Origin: CAYYNQ01 sp964473105
GTDB taxonomy: Bacteria > Sumerlaeota > Sumerlaeia > MVZB01
Reading direction: 5' to 3'
DNA: 51,028 nucleotides
NCBI GenBank assembly: GCA_964473105.1
Contig: CAYYNQ010000035.1
Location: 1 to 51,028 of the forward strand
The position numbers were made by a program, and so were the translations under genes. The notes beneath the pieces are model-generated. The model was given only the letters and a program-made list of their open reading frames with translations. It had not been told where the DNA came from and made no database searches. Of this stretch, positions 1-9,625 are shown in pieces. Every line of letters starts with the position of its first letter. The stretch's first letter is position 1.

Positions 1-267
1 GGTGGTAATGAGGAATTGTGTGAAAGCCTGATCAATGGAGCCAAGGAATACGTCAACGCACTGCATGAGATGGAAGATGAACGCCGGTCAAAAAATGAAG
101 ATGAAGAGGCTGATGACAGTGGAGAACCAAAGTCCGACCCCGCTGAAAAAAACCATGAGGAATCAGGAAAAACTGTAAGTGAATCATCCGAAACGGCACC
201 TCAAGGGGAAGTTAAAGGCCCTGACAGATCTGGGGGAGACCCCGCTGATAGAGATCACCCGGGATGA
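1..267 (+). CDS. C-terminal end of an upstream protein, probably NusA
   Basis: The reading frame is open from base 1 to the stop at 265-267, so only the last 88 codons are present. The first ~25 residues look like a helix with a run of Ala/Leu and acidic residues, as at the end of a helix-hairpin-helix domain. The rest is a low-complexity tail rich in Glu, Asp, Ser and Pro. The next gene is infB, and nusA-infB is a very conserved order in bacteria, so a NusA (transcription elongation/termination factor) C-terminus is the best guess. This rests mainly on context, because the visible fragment has no diagnostic motif. Confidence 0.5.
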   Translation, partial: GGNEELCESLINGAKEYVNALHEMEDERRSKNEDEEADDSGEPKSDPAEKNHEESGKTVSESSETAPQGEVKGPDRSGGDPADRDHPG

Positions 268-411
268 ATTCGACTCGCGGGATTCTCAGGCGATGGTTGT
301 GATATCTTGACATCGCATCTTCGGATGGGGTTTACTTTCGGGGTTGTGAGGTCGTTTGGCATGTAAGCATTTAATAAAGGAGATCGGGAGCACCGGAACA
401 ACTGGGAATTC

Positions 412-3240
412 ATGCGTATTTATGAACTGGCCAAATCAATCAGCCGACAGTTGGGCGTTGAGGTTAAAAGCTCAAAACTGGCTGAGGAATTCCGGACCCT
501 CGCAGAATTCGAGGAGATCCGTCAGTCCGTAAAGAGCCATGCCTCATCAGTCGATGATCGCCATGCGAGCATCATGTTCTCGATATATGCTAAAAGGCAT
601 GGAAAAAGCGACATGGAGCAGAAACTCCAAGTTCCTGAAACCGAAGATACCCCAGCCATAAAAGAACCGCCAACGTCTCTTTCACACACCGCTGAGACAA
701 CCGAAGCGAAAGCTGGAAAACCTGCGCCACCCCAACGACCGTCTCCACCATCTCCGCGAAAGGCACCGCCCAGGCCCGTGCCGGTCCGACAGGGAGCGAG
801 CCGCCCCAACGCACCGATACCCGTGGCACCCCGTCGGGGGCCGATTCTGCCCGCAACAGAGTCTAGAGCGCCTGTAAGCATCGGCGGAGCCACAAGCGCT
901 AAACAGACAGCCGGTCCCATCCCGGCATCGGCCATCAAGCCGGTTATGCCCCGCCCGATCAAGCCTCGCCCCACCGGATTGGCCACCGAGTTGAAAAGTT
1001 CAACCGGAACAACCGGCCTGACAGCAGAACCCGGTCAAATGGCCCCGAGGGCCAAGACTGGAGAAGCCGGCACAGCGACCGGACAACCAGAATCCCCGGA
1101 ACTACCAAGGTTCAGTTCCGATTCGCCCTTCATCAAGCCCGCCATTCCAAAAACCGAGACTCCCACAAAAACGGTTTCCAAGAAGGCGGGTGCAAGTTCC
1201 AAGGGGGATTCTCAGAAGAAGCCCCTGATTCTGTCGACCGAGGCGCCCCTCCCTGAAATCGGTCAGATGAAACAATCCAAGAAACGGTTCAAGGGTGACA
1301 AAAGACATGGAGGGGATGATTCGAAAGGTCGAGATAACGACAAGGCCAAACGCAAGAGTGGCTTCAGGCCCAGCAAGGTCTATGGTGATGCCCAAGAGTT
1401 CCGCCGCCCCATCAAGCAACCGAAAAAACCTCAACCATCGGTTGAGACAATGCACGAGAAAGCCCCCGCTAACCAAGGGCCGGTTGTCATTACCGGCCCA
1501 CTGACCGTATCCGAATTTGCAGATAAAATTGGCTGCCCCGCAGCAGAAATTATCAAGAATGCCTTCCTCAAGGGGAATGTTCTAACTATCAATCAACTGA
1601 TTGATCTTGACCTTGCAGAGGAAATCGCGATCGAGATGGAAATCGATCTCATCCTGCAACTGGAGCATGACGAGTCGGACATCGAGGAGTTCCGGCAGAC
1701 TCAGGACAAGGATGGCGACTTGGTCGCGCGCCCACCCGTCGTCACCATTATGGGTCATGTTGACCACGGAAAAACAACCGTGCTTGACTTCTACCGAAAT
1801 AGTCAGGTTGTGGAGGGCGAGCATGGGGGTATTACACAACACATCGGCGCCTACAAAGTCGGAACAAACCACGGGGATATCGTCTTTCTCGACACACCTG
1901 GCCATGAGGCATTCACTGCCATGCGTGGTCGTGGCGTAAAGGCGACGGACATTGTCGTTCTCGTTGTAAGTGCAGATGACGGGGTAATGCCCCAGACCAT
2001 CGAGGCCATCAACCATGCCAAGGCTGCCAATGTCCCCATGATTGTCGCCATCAATAAGATGGATCTCCCGGGTGCGGACCCAAGCCGTGTTCGCAATGAA
2101 TTGATGCAGCATAGTGTAATTGCATCACAGCTGGGTGGGGACACAGAATTTGTTGAAATATCTGCTCTCAAGGGCACACACATGCCCGAATTATTAGAAG
2201 TAATCAGCCTGCAGTCTGACGTGCTGGAACTTCAGGCCAACCCCAACCGTGCGGCAGAGGCCATCATCATCGAGTCACACGTGAATCCAACGCGCGGGGT
2301 CGTGGCAACTGTCCTTGTCCAAAAGGGCACACTTCGCATCGGTGATTTCTTTGTAGTGGGACGCCAAGTGGGGCGTGTTCGAGCAATGATTGATGATCAC
2401 GGCCGGGACATGACCCAAACATCGCCAGGCGAACCGGTGGAAATGATAGGCCTGGACGGCATACCCGAGGTCGGGGAACTGATGATGGTCATTGAAGACG
2501 AACGCAGGGCCAAGCAGATTGCGGACCGGCGTGACCAACGCAGACGCTTGATGGAACTTGGCACTACACGACACGTATCGCTTGAGGGTCTCCATGACCG
2601 TATCGCCGAAGGCTCAATCAAAGAACTCAATATCGTTCTCAAGGCTGACGTTCAAGGTTCAATCGAGGCAATCATCCAGTCGCTCCAGAAACTGGGAAAT
2701 GAGGAGGTCCAAATTCGGGTGCTCCATAGCGGCACGGGTGCCGTGAATGACAGTGATGTCCAGTTGGCCAATGCCTCCGATGCAATCATCATCGGCTTCA
2801 ACGTAAGACCTAATGCAGCCGCTAACGATTTCTCGCAACGTGAAGGGATCGAAATCAAGCTTTATCGAATTATTTACGAACTTATTGAGGATGTCGAAAA
2901 GGCACTCACTGGCATGCTCGACAAACAGTATACCGAAAAGCCACAGGGGCGGGTCGAAATCCGGAAGATCTTCCGCATTTCACGTCTGGGCACAATTGCC
3001 GGGTCCTATGTCCTCGAAGGTGAAGTCACCCGTGCGGCTAACTGCAGGCTGGTGCGCGATGGTGTCGTTGTTTACGAGGGTAAAATCGCCTCTCTTCGAA
3101 GGGTCAAGGATGACGTATCCCGGGTTGCTACGGGTTTTGAATGCGGGGTCATGCTGGAGAATTTCCAGGATATCAAGGAGAGTGATATCATAGAGACCTA
3201 TACCATGGAAGAGCTTCCCGTCATACTTAACCGTTCCTAA
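412..3240 (+). CDS. infB: Translation initiation factor IF-2
   Basis: IF-2 is the GTPase that brings fMet-tRNA to the 30S subunit and promotes 70S joining. All G motifs are visible: G1 GHVDHGKTT at residues 448-456, the GGITQHIGAY effector loop, G3 DTPGHE from 494, G4 NKMD at 548-551 and G5 SALKG at 584-588, followed by the usual C-terminal domains II-IV. The N-terminus (RIYELAKSISRQLGVE) is the classic IF2_N start and supports ATG 412. Residues ~70-360 form a Pro/Ala/Lys-rich disordered linker, which makes the protein 942 aa long. The only good purine-rich site (AAGGAG, 377-382) lies 29 bases before the ATG, so no well-placed Shine-Dalgarno is seen. Confidence 0.98.
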   Translation: MRIYELAKSISRQLGVEVKSSKLAEEFRTLAEFEEIRQSVKSHASSVDDRHASIMFSIYAKRHGKSDMEQKLQVPETEDTPAIKEPPTSLSHTAETTEAKAGKPAPPQRPSPPSPRKAPPRPVPVRQGASRPNAPIPVAPRRGPILPATESRAPVSIGGATSAKQTAGPIPASAIKPVMPRPIKPRPTGLATELKSSTGTTGLTAEPGQMAPRAKTGEAGTATGQPESPELPRFSSDSPFIKPAIPKTETPTKTVSKKAGASSKGDSQKKPLILSTEAPLPEIGQMKQSKKRFKGDKRHGGDDSKGRDNDKAKRKSGFRPSKVYGDAQEFRRPIKQPKKPQPSVETMHEKAPANQGPVVITGPLTVSEFADKIGCPAAEIIKNAFLKGNVLTINQLIDLDLAEEIAIEMEIDLILQLEHDESDIEEFRQTQDKDGDLVARPPVVTIMGHVDHGKTTVLDFYRNSQVVEGEHGGITQHIGAYKVGTNHGDIVFLDTPGHEAFTAMRGRGVKATDIVVLVVSADDGVMPQTIEAINHAKAANVPMIVAINKMDLPGADPSRVRNELMQHSVIASQLGGDTEFVEISALKGTHMPELLEVISLQSDVLELQANPNRAAEAIIIESHVNPTRGVVATVLVQKGTLRIGDFFVVGRQVGRVRAMIDDHGRDMTQTSPGEPVEMIGLDGIPEVGELMMVIEDERRAKQIADRRDQRRRLMELGTTRHVSLEGLHDRIAEGSIKELNIVLKADVQGSIEAIIQSLQKLGNEEVQIRVLHSGTGAVNDSDVQLANASDAIIIGFNVRPNAAANDFSQREGIEIKLYRIIYELIEDVEKALTGMLDKQYTEKPQGRVEIRKIFRISRLGTIAGSYVLEGEVTRAANCRLVRDGVVVYEGKIASLRRVKDDVSRVATGFECGVMLENFQDIKESDIIETYTMEELPVILNRS

Positions 3241-3267
3241 CTTCTCCAACTCCCAATACGGTGAGCA

Positions 3268-5142
3268 ATGCGGACCAGATGGATAACGGGACTTTGTCTC
3301 CGGATAAGCCTGATTGCAGGCATCCTGATGGGCTTGTTCTGCATGTTCAGGCCCTACGATATCTGGTGGGCTGGGAGTGTCTGGTCAAGACCCTCCGTTT
3401 TTTCCATCGGCTCGCTTCTTTGCTGGCTGGTCCTTCTATTAATCACCCTTTTGCCTCCTAGAACACAATGCGCCAATATCGCACCCTCTTTGACTACACG
3501 ACAAAGAAAACACATCTGGGGCATCATGCTGCCCCTCATATTTGTGGCCTATTGCCTCTTTTTTCCCGCAGAAGGTGCCCTGGCAGACAAGATTCGTCCC
3601 TCGGAAGACGTTATTACCCTCAACACCCTCGATCCCGGAAGAAATCTTTTTGTTCTCGCCTCCATGAAACTGTCAGTCTTTACAGGCCTTAGCGAGGAAG
3701 TTGGCTTGCGCATGGGACTTGCCATTCTCGGCGGAATCTGGTCATTCGGATTGTACATGCTGTTCAGCCAAGTCCTTGGCTGTCCGCGCGGCATCCTAAT
3801 TGCTGCCGGAGCAACCTTTTCCATTATGTCCGCCCAGTTCGCCGGTTATTTTGAATCCAGCGGAATGATCACAGCCTTCATTCCTTTCCTAGTCTTCTTG
3901 GTCCAGAGAAGAACCTGGTCAAGCAGGCGCCTTCATATGCTGTTTGTTATACTGGGCATAGCCGGATCAGTCGTGTTTCACGCAGCAGCCCTGTGCTTAA
4001 TTCCCGCCCTGACATGCGCCACCCTCTCCCCGAAAAACGGAATTAAAAAAAGATATGCCTTCTCATCCCTTTTTCAGGTCCTAACCGTTGCCGGAATGGG
4101 ATTATCGGGCGCGTGGATACTCGCATGCTTCATCTGCATATCTTGGGGTACATGGCCATTTTCCATGCACATTGGCGTGGGCGCAGATAACAGCATGCTG
4201 GTACCCCTCCTTCATGGCCAACTGGAAACCGCCCATTTTGCCCGATATCCGCTGTTCAGCTGGGAATGGCTATGGGACCGAATTCTCTTTCTCAGTGTGG
4301 CCGGCCCGGGCATTCTTTTTGCCCTGTTTGTCGGGGCTGCATCATTCATCCAGTCCCCTCGGTGCCTGCTGCCACCGCTTTGTGGTTTTCTGGGATCGCT
4401 ATTTCTTTTCTGGTTATGGAATTTCGACTGGGGCCTGGTACGTGACTGGAATAATGTTGCCCCCTGGCTTGTCTCAGCCGCTCTCTTCGCCCTAGTGGCA
4501 GGGGAAAACCTTCTCCGCAACATGCATATCAGACATTGCTGGGTCCTAGCTATTGCTCTGGCTTGGCCGGGCATTGTTCTGACACTGCACAATTCCATAG
4601 TAGGCACAGATGAAGGCCTGCCCGATGTGAATCGTTGGGAAAAAACGACCGGGGAAGGGAAGCACCGTCTTATCTTTACCGACAAACCCGGATGGGCCTG
4701 TGTAATCCTGAAGGAGTCCATTCAGGTGGAGGATGGGACAACCGTAAATGTTTTCCTGCAGCCCCGACAATATACATCGGCCCGAATTGATCGTCTGGAA
4801 CTCCGGCCGACAATGAAAAACGAGGGGGCAATCCTCTCATGTGAAGCTGAGGATCTCTTGCAAACCGATGGCCGAAGGAAAGGGGACCGGGGCTCTAGCC
4901 CTCATGATGACCAGTGGGGTATCGAGATAAGTGAAAGCGCCGGCAACCGGTATTATGCAGGCTCATATCGTTCTGAGAGGGTAACTCCGTTATCCTGGAC
5001 CATTATGCCGCCACGCGGCGAATATAACCTGCATGTCTGCCTTATGTCAGGCATGTCGGAACCACCAGCATATCTCCATATCTTATATTACGACGTTACC
5101 CTTGAAGTCCCGGGGGGGCAATTTGGTTGCGTGGGGCAGTGA
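3268..5142 (+). CDS. Polytopic membrane protein of unknown function
   Basis: This 624-aa protein starts with a hydrophobic N-terminus and has about 9-11 predicted membrane segments over residues 10-440. A soluble tail of ~180 aa follows (from about the MPDVNRWEKTTGEGKH-like stretch to the C-terminus), which looks beta-rich. The membrane part has the feel of a GT-C or polymerase-type envelope protein, with long periplasmic loops and a WNFDWGLVRDWNN stretch between membrane segments near residues 380-400. I do not recognise a named family. It follows infB by 27 bases on the same strand and may be cotranscribed. The downstream gene is convergent, only 19 bases away. Confidence 0.75.
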   Translation: MRTRWITGLCLRISLIAGILMGLFCMFRPYDIWWAGSVWSRPSVFSIGSLLCWLVLLLITLLPPRTQCANIAPSLTTRQRKHIWGIMLPLIFVAYCLFFPAEGALADKIRPSEDVITLNTLDPGRNLFVLASMKLSVFTGLSEEVGLRMGLAILGGIWSFGLYMLFSQVLGCPRGILIAAGATFSIMSAQFAGYFESSGMITAFIPFLVFLVQRRTWSSRRLHMLFVILGIAGSVVFHAAALCLIPALTCATLSPKNGIKKRYAFSSLFQVLTVAGMGLSGAWILACFICISWGTWPFSMHIGVGADNSMLVPLLHGQLETAHFARYPLFSWEWLWDRILFLSVAGPGILFALFVGAASFIQSPRCLLPPLCGFLGSLFLFWLWNFDWGLVRDWNNVAPWLVSAALFALVAGENLLRNMHIRHCWVLAIALAWPGIVLTLHNSIVGTDEGLPDVNRWEKTTGEGKHRLIFTDKPGWACVILKESIQVEDGTTVNVFLQPRQYTSARIDRLELRPTMKNEGAILSCEAEDLLQTDGRRKGDRGSSPHDDQWGIEISESAGNRYYAGSYRSERVTPLSWTIMPPRGEYNLHVCLMSGMSEPPAYLHILYYDVTLEVPGGQFGCVGQ

Positions 5143-5161
5143 AATTACCCATATATTCAGA

Positions 5162-5914
5162 TCACACCATGAACGCCGGCTGATCTAAAATGTCCAGGAG
5201 CCCATCTAGGGCTGTGTCAGGCGAGACGTAATCGGCAATTTTGAGAATCGACGTATGGGCATTTCCTGGACAGGCAAAATAACCAACATTTTGGGCCAGT
5301 GGCAAGTCACCCACCGTGTCACCAATACCCACGGCCTGACTACGTTCAATCCTTAACTCATCCAAAAGCCAGGCGACAGCCTGTCCCTTGTCAACACTTG
5401 CCAGAGATATGTTTACATAATGATGGGAACAGTTGATACAAAGTTCAGGCCCACCCTCCCTGAGGACATATTTCCTGATCTCCTCCCGGACAATGGGCAA
5501 CAGGTCCGCTCTCTCACTGTAGACAGAAATCTGGGCCTCTTTGCCAAACTGGATATTGGCCCCGGAATAGCGGGGGATCAATTCGTACTCAACCATGGCA
5601 CGCACCGTTTTCAAACGCTCGATCTTTTCCGGTGTCACGCCGGGCCCGTAAAGTGAACAGTTATCATCCAGCTTATAGATCACGGCGCCGTTCTCGCAGA
5701 TCGCTGGGTGCCGAATATCCAGCTGTTTCATCAGGACCTCCACATAGGGCTGGGGACGACCCGTACAAAGTGTCAACGGGGCAACTGGTCCATTCCCCGC
5801 ATTGGCCCTTCGCACCAGGCCGACAAATTCATGGTAACGGGCCATATTCCAGGGAATTGATTTTTCAGGACTGATACAGCCATCTATATCACAGAGAATG
5901 AGGCGGGCTGACAT
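5162..5914 (-). CDS. HAD-superfamily phosphatase (Cof/sucrose-phosphatase-like)
   Basis: A 250-aa haloacid-dehalogenase hydrolase. Motif I is DIDGC with nucleophile Asp9 and acid/base Asp11, motif II is LTLCTGR near residue 50, the motif III lysine is in VDKGQAV, and motif IV is GIGDTVGDLPLA. A cap domain of the C2 type (residues ~80-180) places it with Cof-like, sucrose-phosphate and mannosyl-3-phosphoglycerate phosphatases. The substrate cannot be read from the sequence. Its start is 8 bases after the murJ stop, so it is surely the last gene of the amidase-murJ-HAD run. That hints at, but does not prove, a sugar-phosphate or lipid-carrier substrate in envelope synthesis. Confidence 0.85.
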   Translation of the reverse strand: MSARLILCDIDGCISPEKSIPWNMARYHEFVGLVRRANAGNGPVAPLTLCTGRPQPYVEVLMKQLDIRHPAICENGAVIYKLDDNCSLYGPGVTPEKIERLKTVRAMVEYELIPRYSGANIQFGKEAQISVYSERADLLPIVREEIRKYVLREGGPELCINCSHHYVNISLASVDKGQAVAWLLDELRIERSQAVGIGDTVGDLPLAQNVGYFACPGNAHTSILKIADYVSPDTALDGLLDILDQPAFMV

Positions 5915-5922
5915 GGCCGGTA

Positions 5923-7536
5923 TTATTCGCGCTTTCTCAGGAATATTTTAAACAGCATTTCTATGGCGTTTTGTACATCTGGAGCCCTGAACAACCTGAC
6001 CAAAAAAAGATAAACGAGGGCTACGCTGCAAATGACCGGCAGCAGCAAAATGGCGCGTGCAAGGCCCGTATCCGTTAAGCCAAACAATATCCCCACCCCT
6101 TGATGTAACAGGCATCCCCCACCACAAGCAATCACCGCAGCGATCAGGCATTTCAGGCTTGTCTCAAGTAACTTCGATTGGCCCCTGACCAAGATATCCC
6201 CCGGGACTTTTTTCTTCAGCCCGCCAGCAAGAATCAAATAATCGGTAAGGGCCGCAAAGGTGCTAGCGAGTCCGAGCCCCCCCTGTTTCAGGTCGGTGTA
6301 AAATAAAAAGTAGAGGTTCAACAGCACGTTCACGACCATAGCCACACAGGCTGCCTTCAAAGGCGTCATCATGTCCTTCTTGGCATAATAGAGCGGATAA
6401 AGAAGTCTGGACCACCCAAGTGGCAACAACCCGGGAGCATAAAACAACAACGCCCAATATGCACCCCGGGTATCTTCACTTGTCCAGTTTCCGTATTCGA
6501 ACAGCAATGCAAGAATCGGCAGACCCAGAAACATGAGGCCCATGATTGCCGGTGCCATCAGTAGAATTTCCAGTCGCTTGGTAAATGCCATCATGTCATT
6601 CAGCTCGCGGGTCCGCCCCTCAACAAGATACTGGGAAAGTTGCGGCAGCATCGCGGTCGCAACGGCTGTCGCGGTCAGGGCCATGGGAAACTGTACCAAG
6701 TAATTGGCCTTTGAGATGTAGACCCTCATGCCTTCACCCAAATGCATCGCGACAATTCCGGAAATCGTGAATTGAAGTTGCTGAATAAACATGGTGACCA
6801 ACCCGATTCCCATCATGCGCATTAGACCAACAAGGTCCGGATCGTTCATTTTGAATGAGGTTCCCCAGCGCCAGCCGTTCCGGTAAAGTGTCGGAACCAT
6901 AATGATGATGCGCAGCACAGCACCGGCAAGAACAGCCCAACACAACCATATCGCAGCCGGTTCGAGCTGCTTTTTCAGGAGAAGTGCAAGCCCCGAAACG
7001 GTGATCATACAGATGTTCAGCATGACCGAACCCAGTGAAGGCGCTGTAAACCGCCGCAACGTATGGCAGGCACCCATCATCATCGCGGCAACGGTCAGAC
7101 CAATGACGACAGGGAACATCAGCCGGGTCATTCTTGCGCCCAACTCCAAGTAATGACCTTCGTCCCCTCTCAAACCGAAGCCGCCATACAGCATGAATAT
7201 CTCGCGTGAAAAAATCGTGCCGACAAAAGTAATGAATAAGGCGATCAACAGCATCAGGTTGACCACACAATTGAAAAATTCCCACCCGCCTTTCGACCCT
7301 TCCCTGGCCCTTCGTTCATTCAGAAATGGGACAATGAAAGACGAGAGTGCCCCTTCGCCGAGTAACCGACGACTTTGGTTTACGAGCTCAAAGGATGTCT
7401 GAAAAGTGTCCGCGATCCGGCTGGCACCCAGGAGAACGGCTAGCAGAACTTCCCGCAACAGTCCGGTCAGGCGTGAAAAAAAAGTCAGGCCACCGACAAT
7501 CCCTGCCGCCCTAAGCACGTGACGCTTGTCATTCAT
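5923..7536 (-). CDS. murJ: MurJ lipid II flippase
   Basis: MurJ moves lipid II across the inner membrane for peptidoglycan synthesis. The 537-aa protein has the typical size and about 14 membrane segments. The N-terminal signature is clear: SRLTGLLREVLLAVLLG, then ADTFQTSFELVNQSRRLLGEGALSSFIVPFLNERRA, which carries the conserved cytoplasm-facing Arg and EGA motifs of the MOP-family flippases. It lies 22 bases after the amidase gene and 8 bases before the HAD phosphatase gene, all on the minus strand, so these three look like one transcript for cell-wall work. Confidence 0.95.
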   Translation of the reverse strand: MNDKRHVLRAAGIVGGLTFFSRLTGLLREVLLAVLLGASRIADTFQTSFELVNQSRRLLGEGALSSFIVPFLNERRAREGSKGGWEFFNCVVNLMLLIALFITFVGTIFSREIFMLYGGFGLRGDEGHYLELGARMTRLMFPVVIGLTVAAMMMGACHTLRRFTAPSLGSVMLNICMITVSGLALLLKKQLEPAAIWLCWAVLAGAVLRIIIMVPTLYRNGWRWGTSFKMNDPDLVGLMRMMGIGLVTMFIQQLQFTISGIVAMHLGEGMRVYISKANYLVQFPMALTATAVATAMLPQLSQYLVEGRTRELNDMMAFTKRLEILLMAPAIMGLMFLGLPILALLFEYGNWTSEDTRGAYWALLFYAPGLLPLGWSRLLYPLYYAKKDMMTPLKAACVAMVVNVLLNLYFLFYTDLKQGGLGLASTFAALTDYLILAGGLKKKVPGDILVRGQSKLLETSLKCLIAAVIACGGGCLLHQGVGILFGLTDTGLARAILLLPVICSVALVYLFLVRLFRAPDVQNAIEMLFKIFLRKRE

Positions 7537-7558
7537 GGATCATTCATACCGTTTAAAT

Positions 7559-9559
7559 TCAAGGATTGTACGGGCTTCCGGCTGGGAACACACGCCCTGG
7601 TTCGACCAGATTTCGTATTCCCGCCGCGATTGCAGCCGCCGTTTTCTGATGGGTCTCATCCTGCCTCAAAAGCCATTCGTCATCAGGATGGCAGACGTAT
7701 GCGGTTTCAACAAGTATGGACGGACAGAAGCTGATGTTGCGGATCACTCTGAAATTCTGCCTGCGTATACGGGGGGATTTCCCCGGCAGCAAAAGCTGAT
7801 TGAGTTCAAGCGCCACCTCCTCGGCAAACCTTTGCGCATGGTCATAATGGTAAAAAACCAGTGGGCCTCGATCAATCAACGGATCCCGGTCCAGCGATAC
7901 TGAGTTGTGATGAAGACTGACAAAAAGATCCGGATCCTGGAGCTCTACCTCCCTTATCCGTTGGTTCAGCCCAATGAAAGTATCGTCCATACGGGTCTGG
8001 ATCACACGGGAACCCAGTCCTTCTAGAATTTTCTCCAGCCAGACCGACTGCACCCGGTTCAGGTCCGCCTCAGTCAGCCCGGAAGGCCCGATTGCACCAT
8101 CATCGTGGCCGCCATGACCCGCATCTATCATCACCCGCAGCCCCTTCAGCGGTTGCCGCTCATTACCGACAGGCAATGAAGGTGGGATCCGCACAACCAA
8201 GCCCATTCCGCGATAATTATCCTGCCTTATGCGGTATCCCCAAATCTTCGATTTCAGATCAAGCTCGAGTCGGGGTGAGGATTTCCGTCCATCAACAGAA
8301 CAGGGCCGGCCCAAACGATAAGCATGCGCTGGACTTTCATGTGTTAATTTCACACTCAATCCAGAAACTTCGCCCGCGCCGGGAAATGAAATCAACAGTC
8401 GGCTGATATTTTCTCCGATTATCTCCTGACGCAGGACATACGCAAGGGGATATTCCAAGGCGGGCCATCCAAGCACAATTCGGTCGGGCTCGTGATGAAG
8501 CACAGGTTCGTCGAGATTCGGTAACGGAACATTGACTTGACCCCAGTGGATATCCGCATTGGCCAACTCAATCCAACCCGTTTCTCCCACACCAAAGTCA
8601 ACCATAATACGATCATCATAAACCCCCCTCACCGGAAACCAAGTCTGGCTAGACCAATTTCCATAACGTTCCCATGATGTTCTGTTCTTGAGAAAAGAAT
8701 TGTGATCCCTGGTAGTTCGGGCAACTGCCTGGAGGCCAGCCATGTTGCCGATGCTGAGACTGGATTTCCGGGTGACTGTCTTCAATGAACCCTCTTTGCC
8801 GCTATTCGATTCCATGCCCTCAAGCCTAAACCAAACCTGCAAGAGTTGAGGGACACCATCGTTGTAATCTCTTGGTTTTGGTGGATGAATCGAAGCTTGG
8901 TAACACCCCCCGCGCTTCTCATCTACCCTGCCTGGCTTCATCATCTTCCATAAACCGGTTTCTCCAAGCCGGTAACTTGCCTGATGTCCCCGGCTCGCAA
9001 ACAGGATCACGTTCAATGACTGGTCGGACGGCAGAATGAAGTCGCCGTTCGGCCACACGGCATTCTTGTGAAACTCCAGTGGCCACCTCATTGTAGGAGG
9101 CACCCCGGGTTTCCTTGACAGCTTCCTCTCAACCACGATTTGTCGGTCTTCCCTGATGGCCACGAACTTCCAAGTCACTTCCCCTTTGTCAGGCAGCGGG
9201 TGCAACCCCGTGAATACTCCACCATTGTAAACCTGAATTTCTTTCCCATTCAATTTTACGAGGGTATCCGGTGGATCAACCCGTCCCGCATACCGGGTTT
9301 CCTTGTGTGAAGTCGAACCCATGTCCCTGGAAGGGTATACAACCATAAGCCTTGGCGAGCCGTCCGTGTCACGAACTGTCCTCAACCCCTCTTCCCAGAG
9401 CCGTTCCCGAATTTCTATCGGCTTGCTTAGTCCTTCCGCCCACACTGACTGAAATGGCAGAAAACAAGGCAGCGAGGCCCAAAGGCAACCCAAGATGCCG
9501 GCACAGCAGCGATAACCGGTAACGCACCAAGGATATGCGGGCTTTGTTTCTAGATGCAT
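7559..9559 (-). CDS. N-acetylmuramoyl-L-alanine amidase (Amidase_3) with a large N-terminal region
   Basis: The C-terminal ~210 residues are a zinc-dependent Amidase_3 domain that cleaves the bond between MurNAc and L-Ala. Visible ligands are His482 in DAGHGG, Glu497 in TEADLN and His550 in SLHHNS, and the catalytic-type Glu lies in the ILVETAY segment. The first ~45 residues read as a signal peptide (hydrophobic core, ending near VWAEG), so it acts in the periplasm. Residues ~45-465 are beta-rich and unassigned, possibly wall-binding or SH3/AMIN-like modules, making the protein unusually long (666 aa). It is the first gene of the amidase-murJ-HAD run. Confidence 0.88.
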   Translation of the reverse strand: MHLETKPAYPWCVTGYRCCAGILGCLWASLPCFLPFQSVWAEGLSKPIEIRERLWEEGLRTVRDTDGSPRLMVVYPSRDMGSTSHKETRYAGRVDPPDTLVKLNGKEIQVYNGGVFTGLHPLPDKGEVTWKFVAIREDRQIVVERKLSRKPGVPPTMRWPLEFHKNAVWPNGDFILPSDQSLNVILFASRGHQASYRLGETGLWKMMKPGRVDEKRGGCYQASIHPPKPRDYNDGVPQLLQVWFRLEGMESNSGKEGSLKTVTRKSSLSIGNMAGLQAVARTTRDHNSFLKNRTSWERYGNWSSQTWFPVRGVYDDRIMVDFGVGETGWIELANADIHWGQVNVPLPNLDEPVLHHEPDRIVLGWPALEYPLAYVLRQEIIGENISRLLISFPGAGEVSGLSVKLTHESPAHAYRLGRPCSVDGRKSSPRLELDLKSKIWGYRIRQDNYRGMGLVVRIPPSLPVGNERQPLKGLRVMIDAGHGGHDDGAIGPSGLTEADLNRVQSVWLEKILEGLGSRVIQTRMDDTFIGLNQRIREVELQDPDLFVSLHHNSVSLDRDPLIDRGPLVFYHYDHAQRFAEEVALELNQLLLPGKSPRIRRQNFRVIRNISFCPSILVETAYVCHPDDEWLLRQDETHQKTAAAIAAGIRNLVEPGRVFPAGSPYNP

Positions 9560-9598
9560 GAATGATATCTTTATGCTGTGACAGGGTGAACGGTCATA

Positions 9599-9616
9599 TT
9601 TTATTTTGAAATAAAA
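9599..9616. repeat. AT-only perfect inverted repeat upstream of the amidase gene
   Basis: TTTTATTT, a TG spacer, then AAATAAAA: two perfect 8-base arms. It sits 40 bases before the amidase start and just after the mrp stop. It could be an operator, or part of a promoter for the amidase-murJ-HAD run. It is too AT-rich to act as an intrinsic terminator. Confidence 0.5.
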
Positions 9617-9625
9617 GACCGGGAC

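Noticed and set aside
522..1476. Long minus-strand frames opposite the infB linker
   Set aside because: They arise from the Pro/Ala-rich composition of the IF-2 linker and have no protein-like features of their own.
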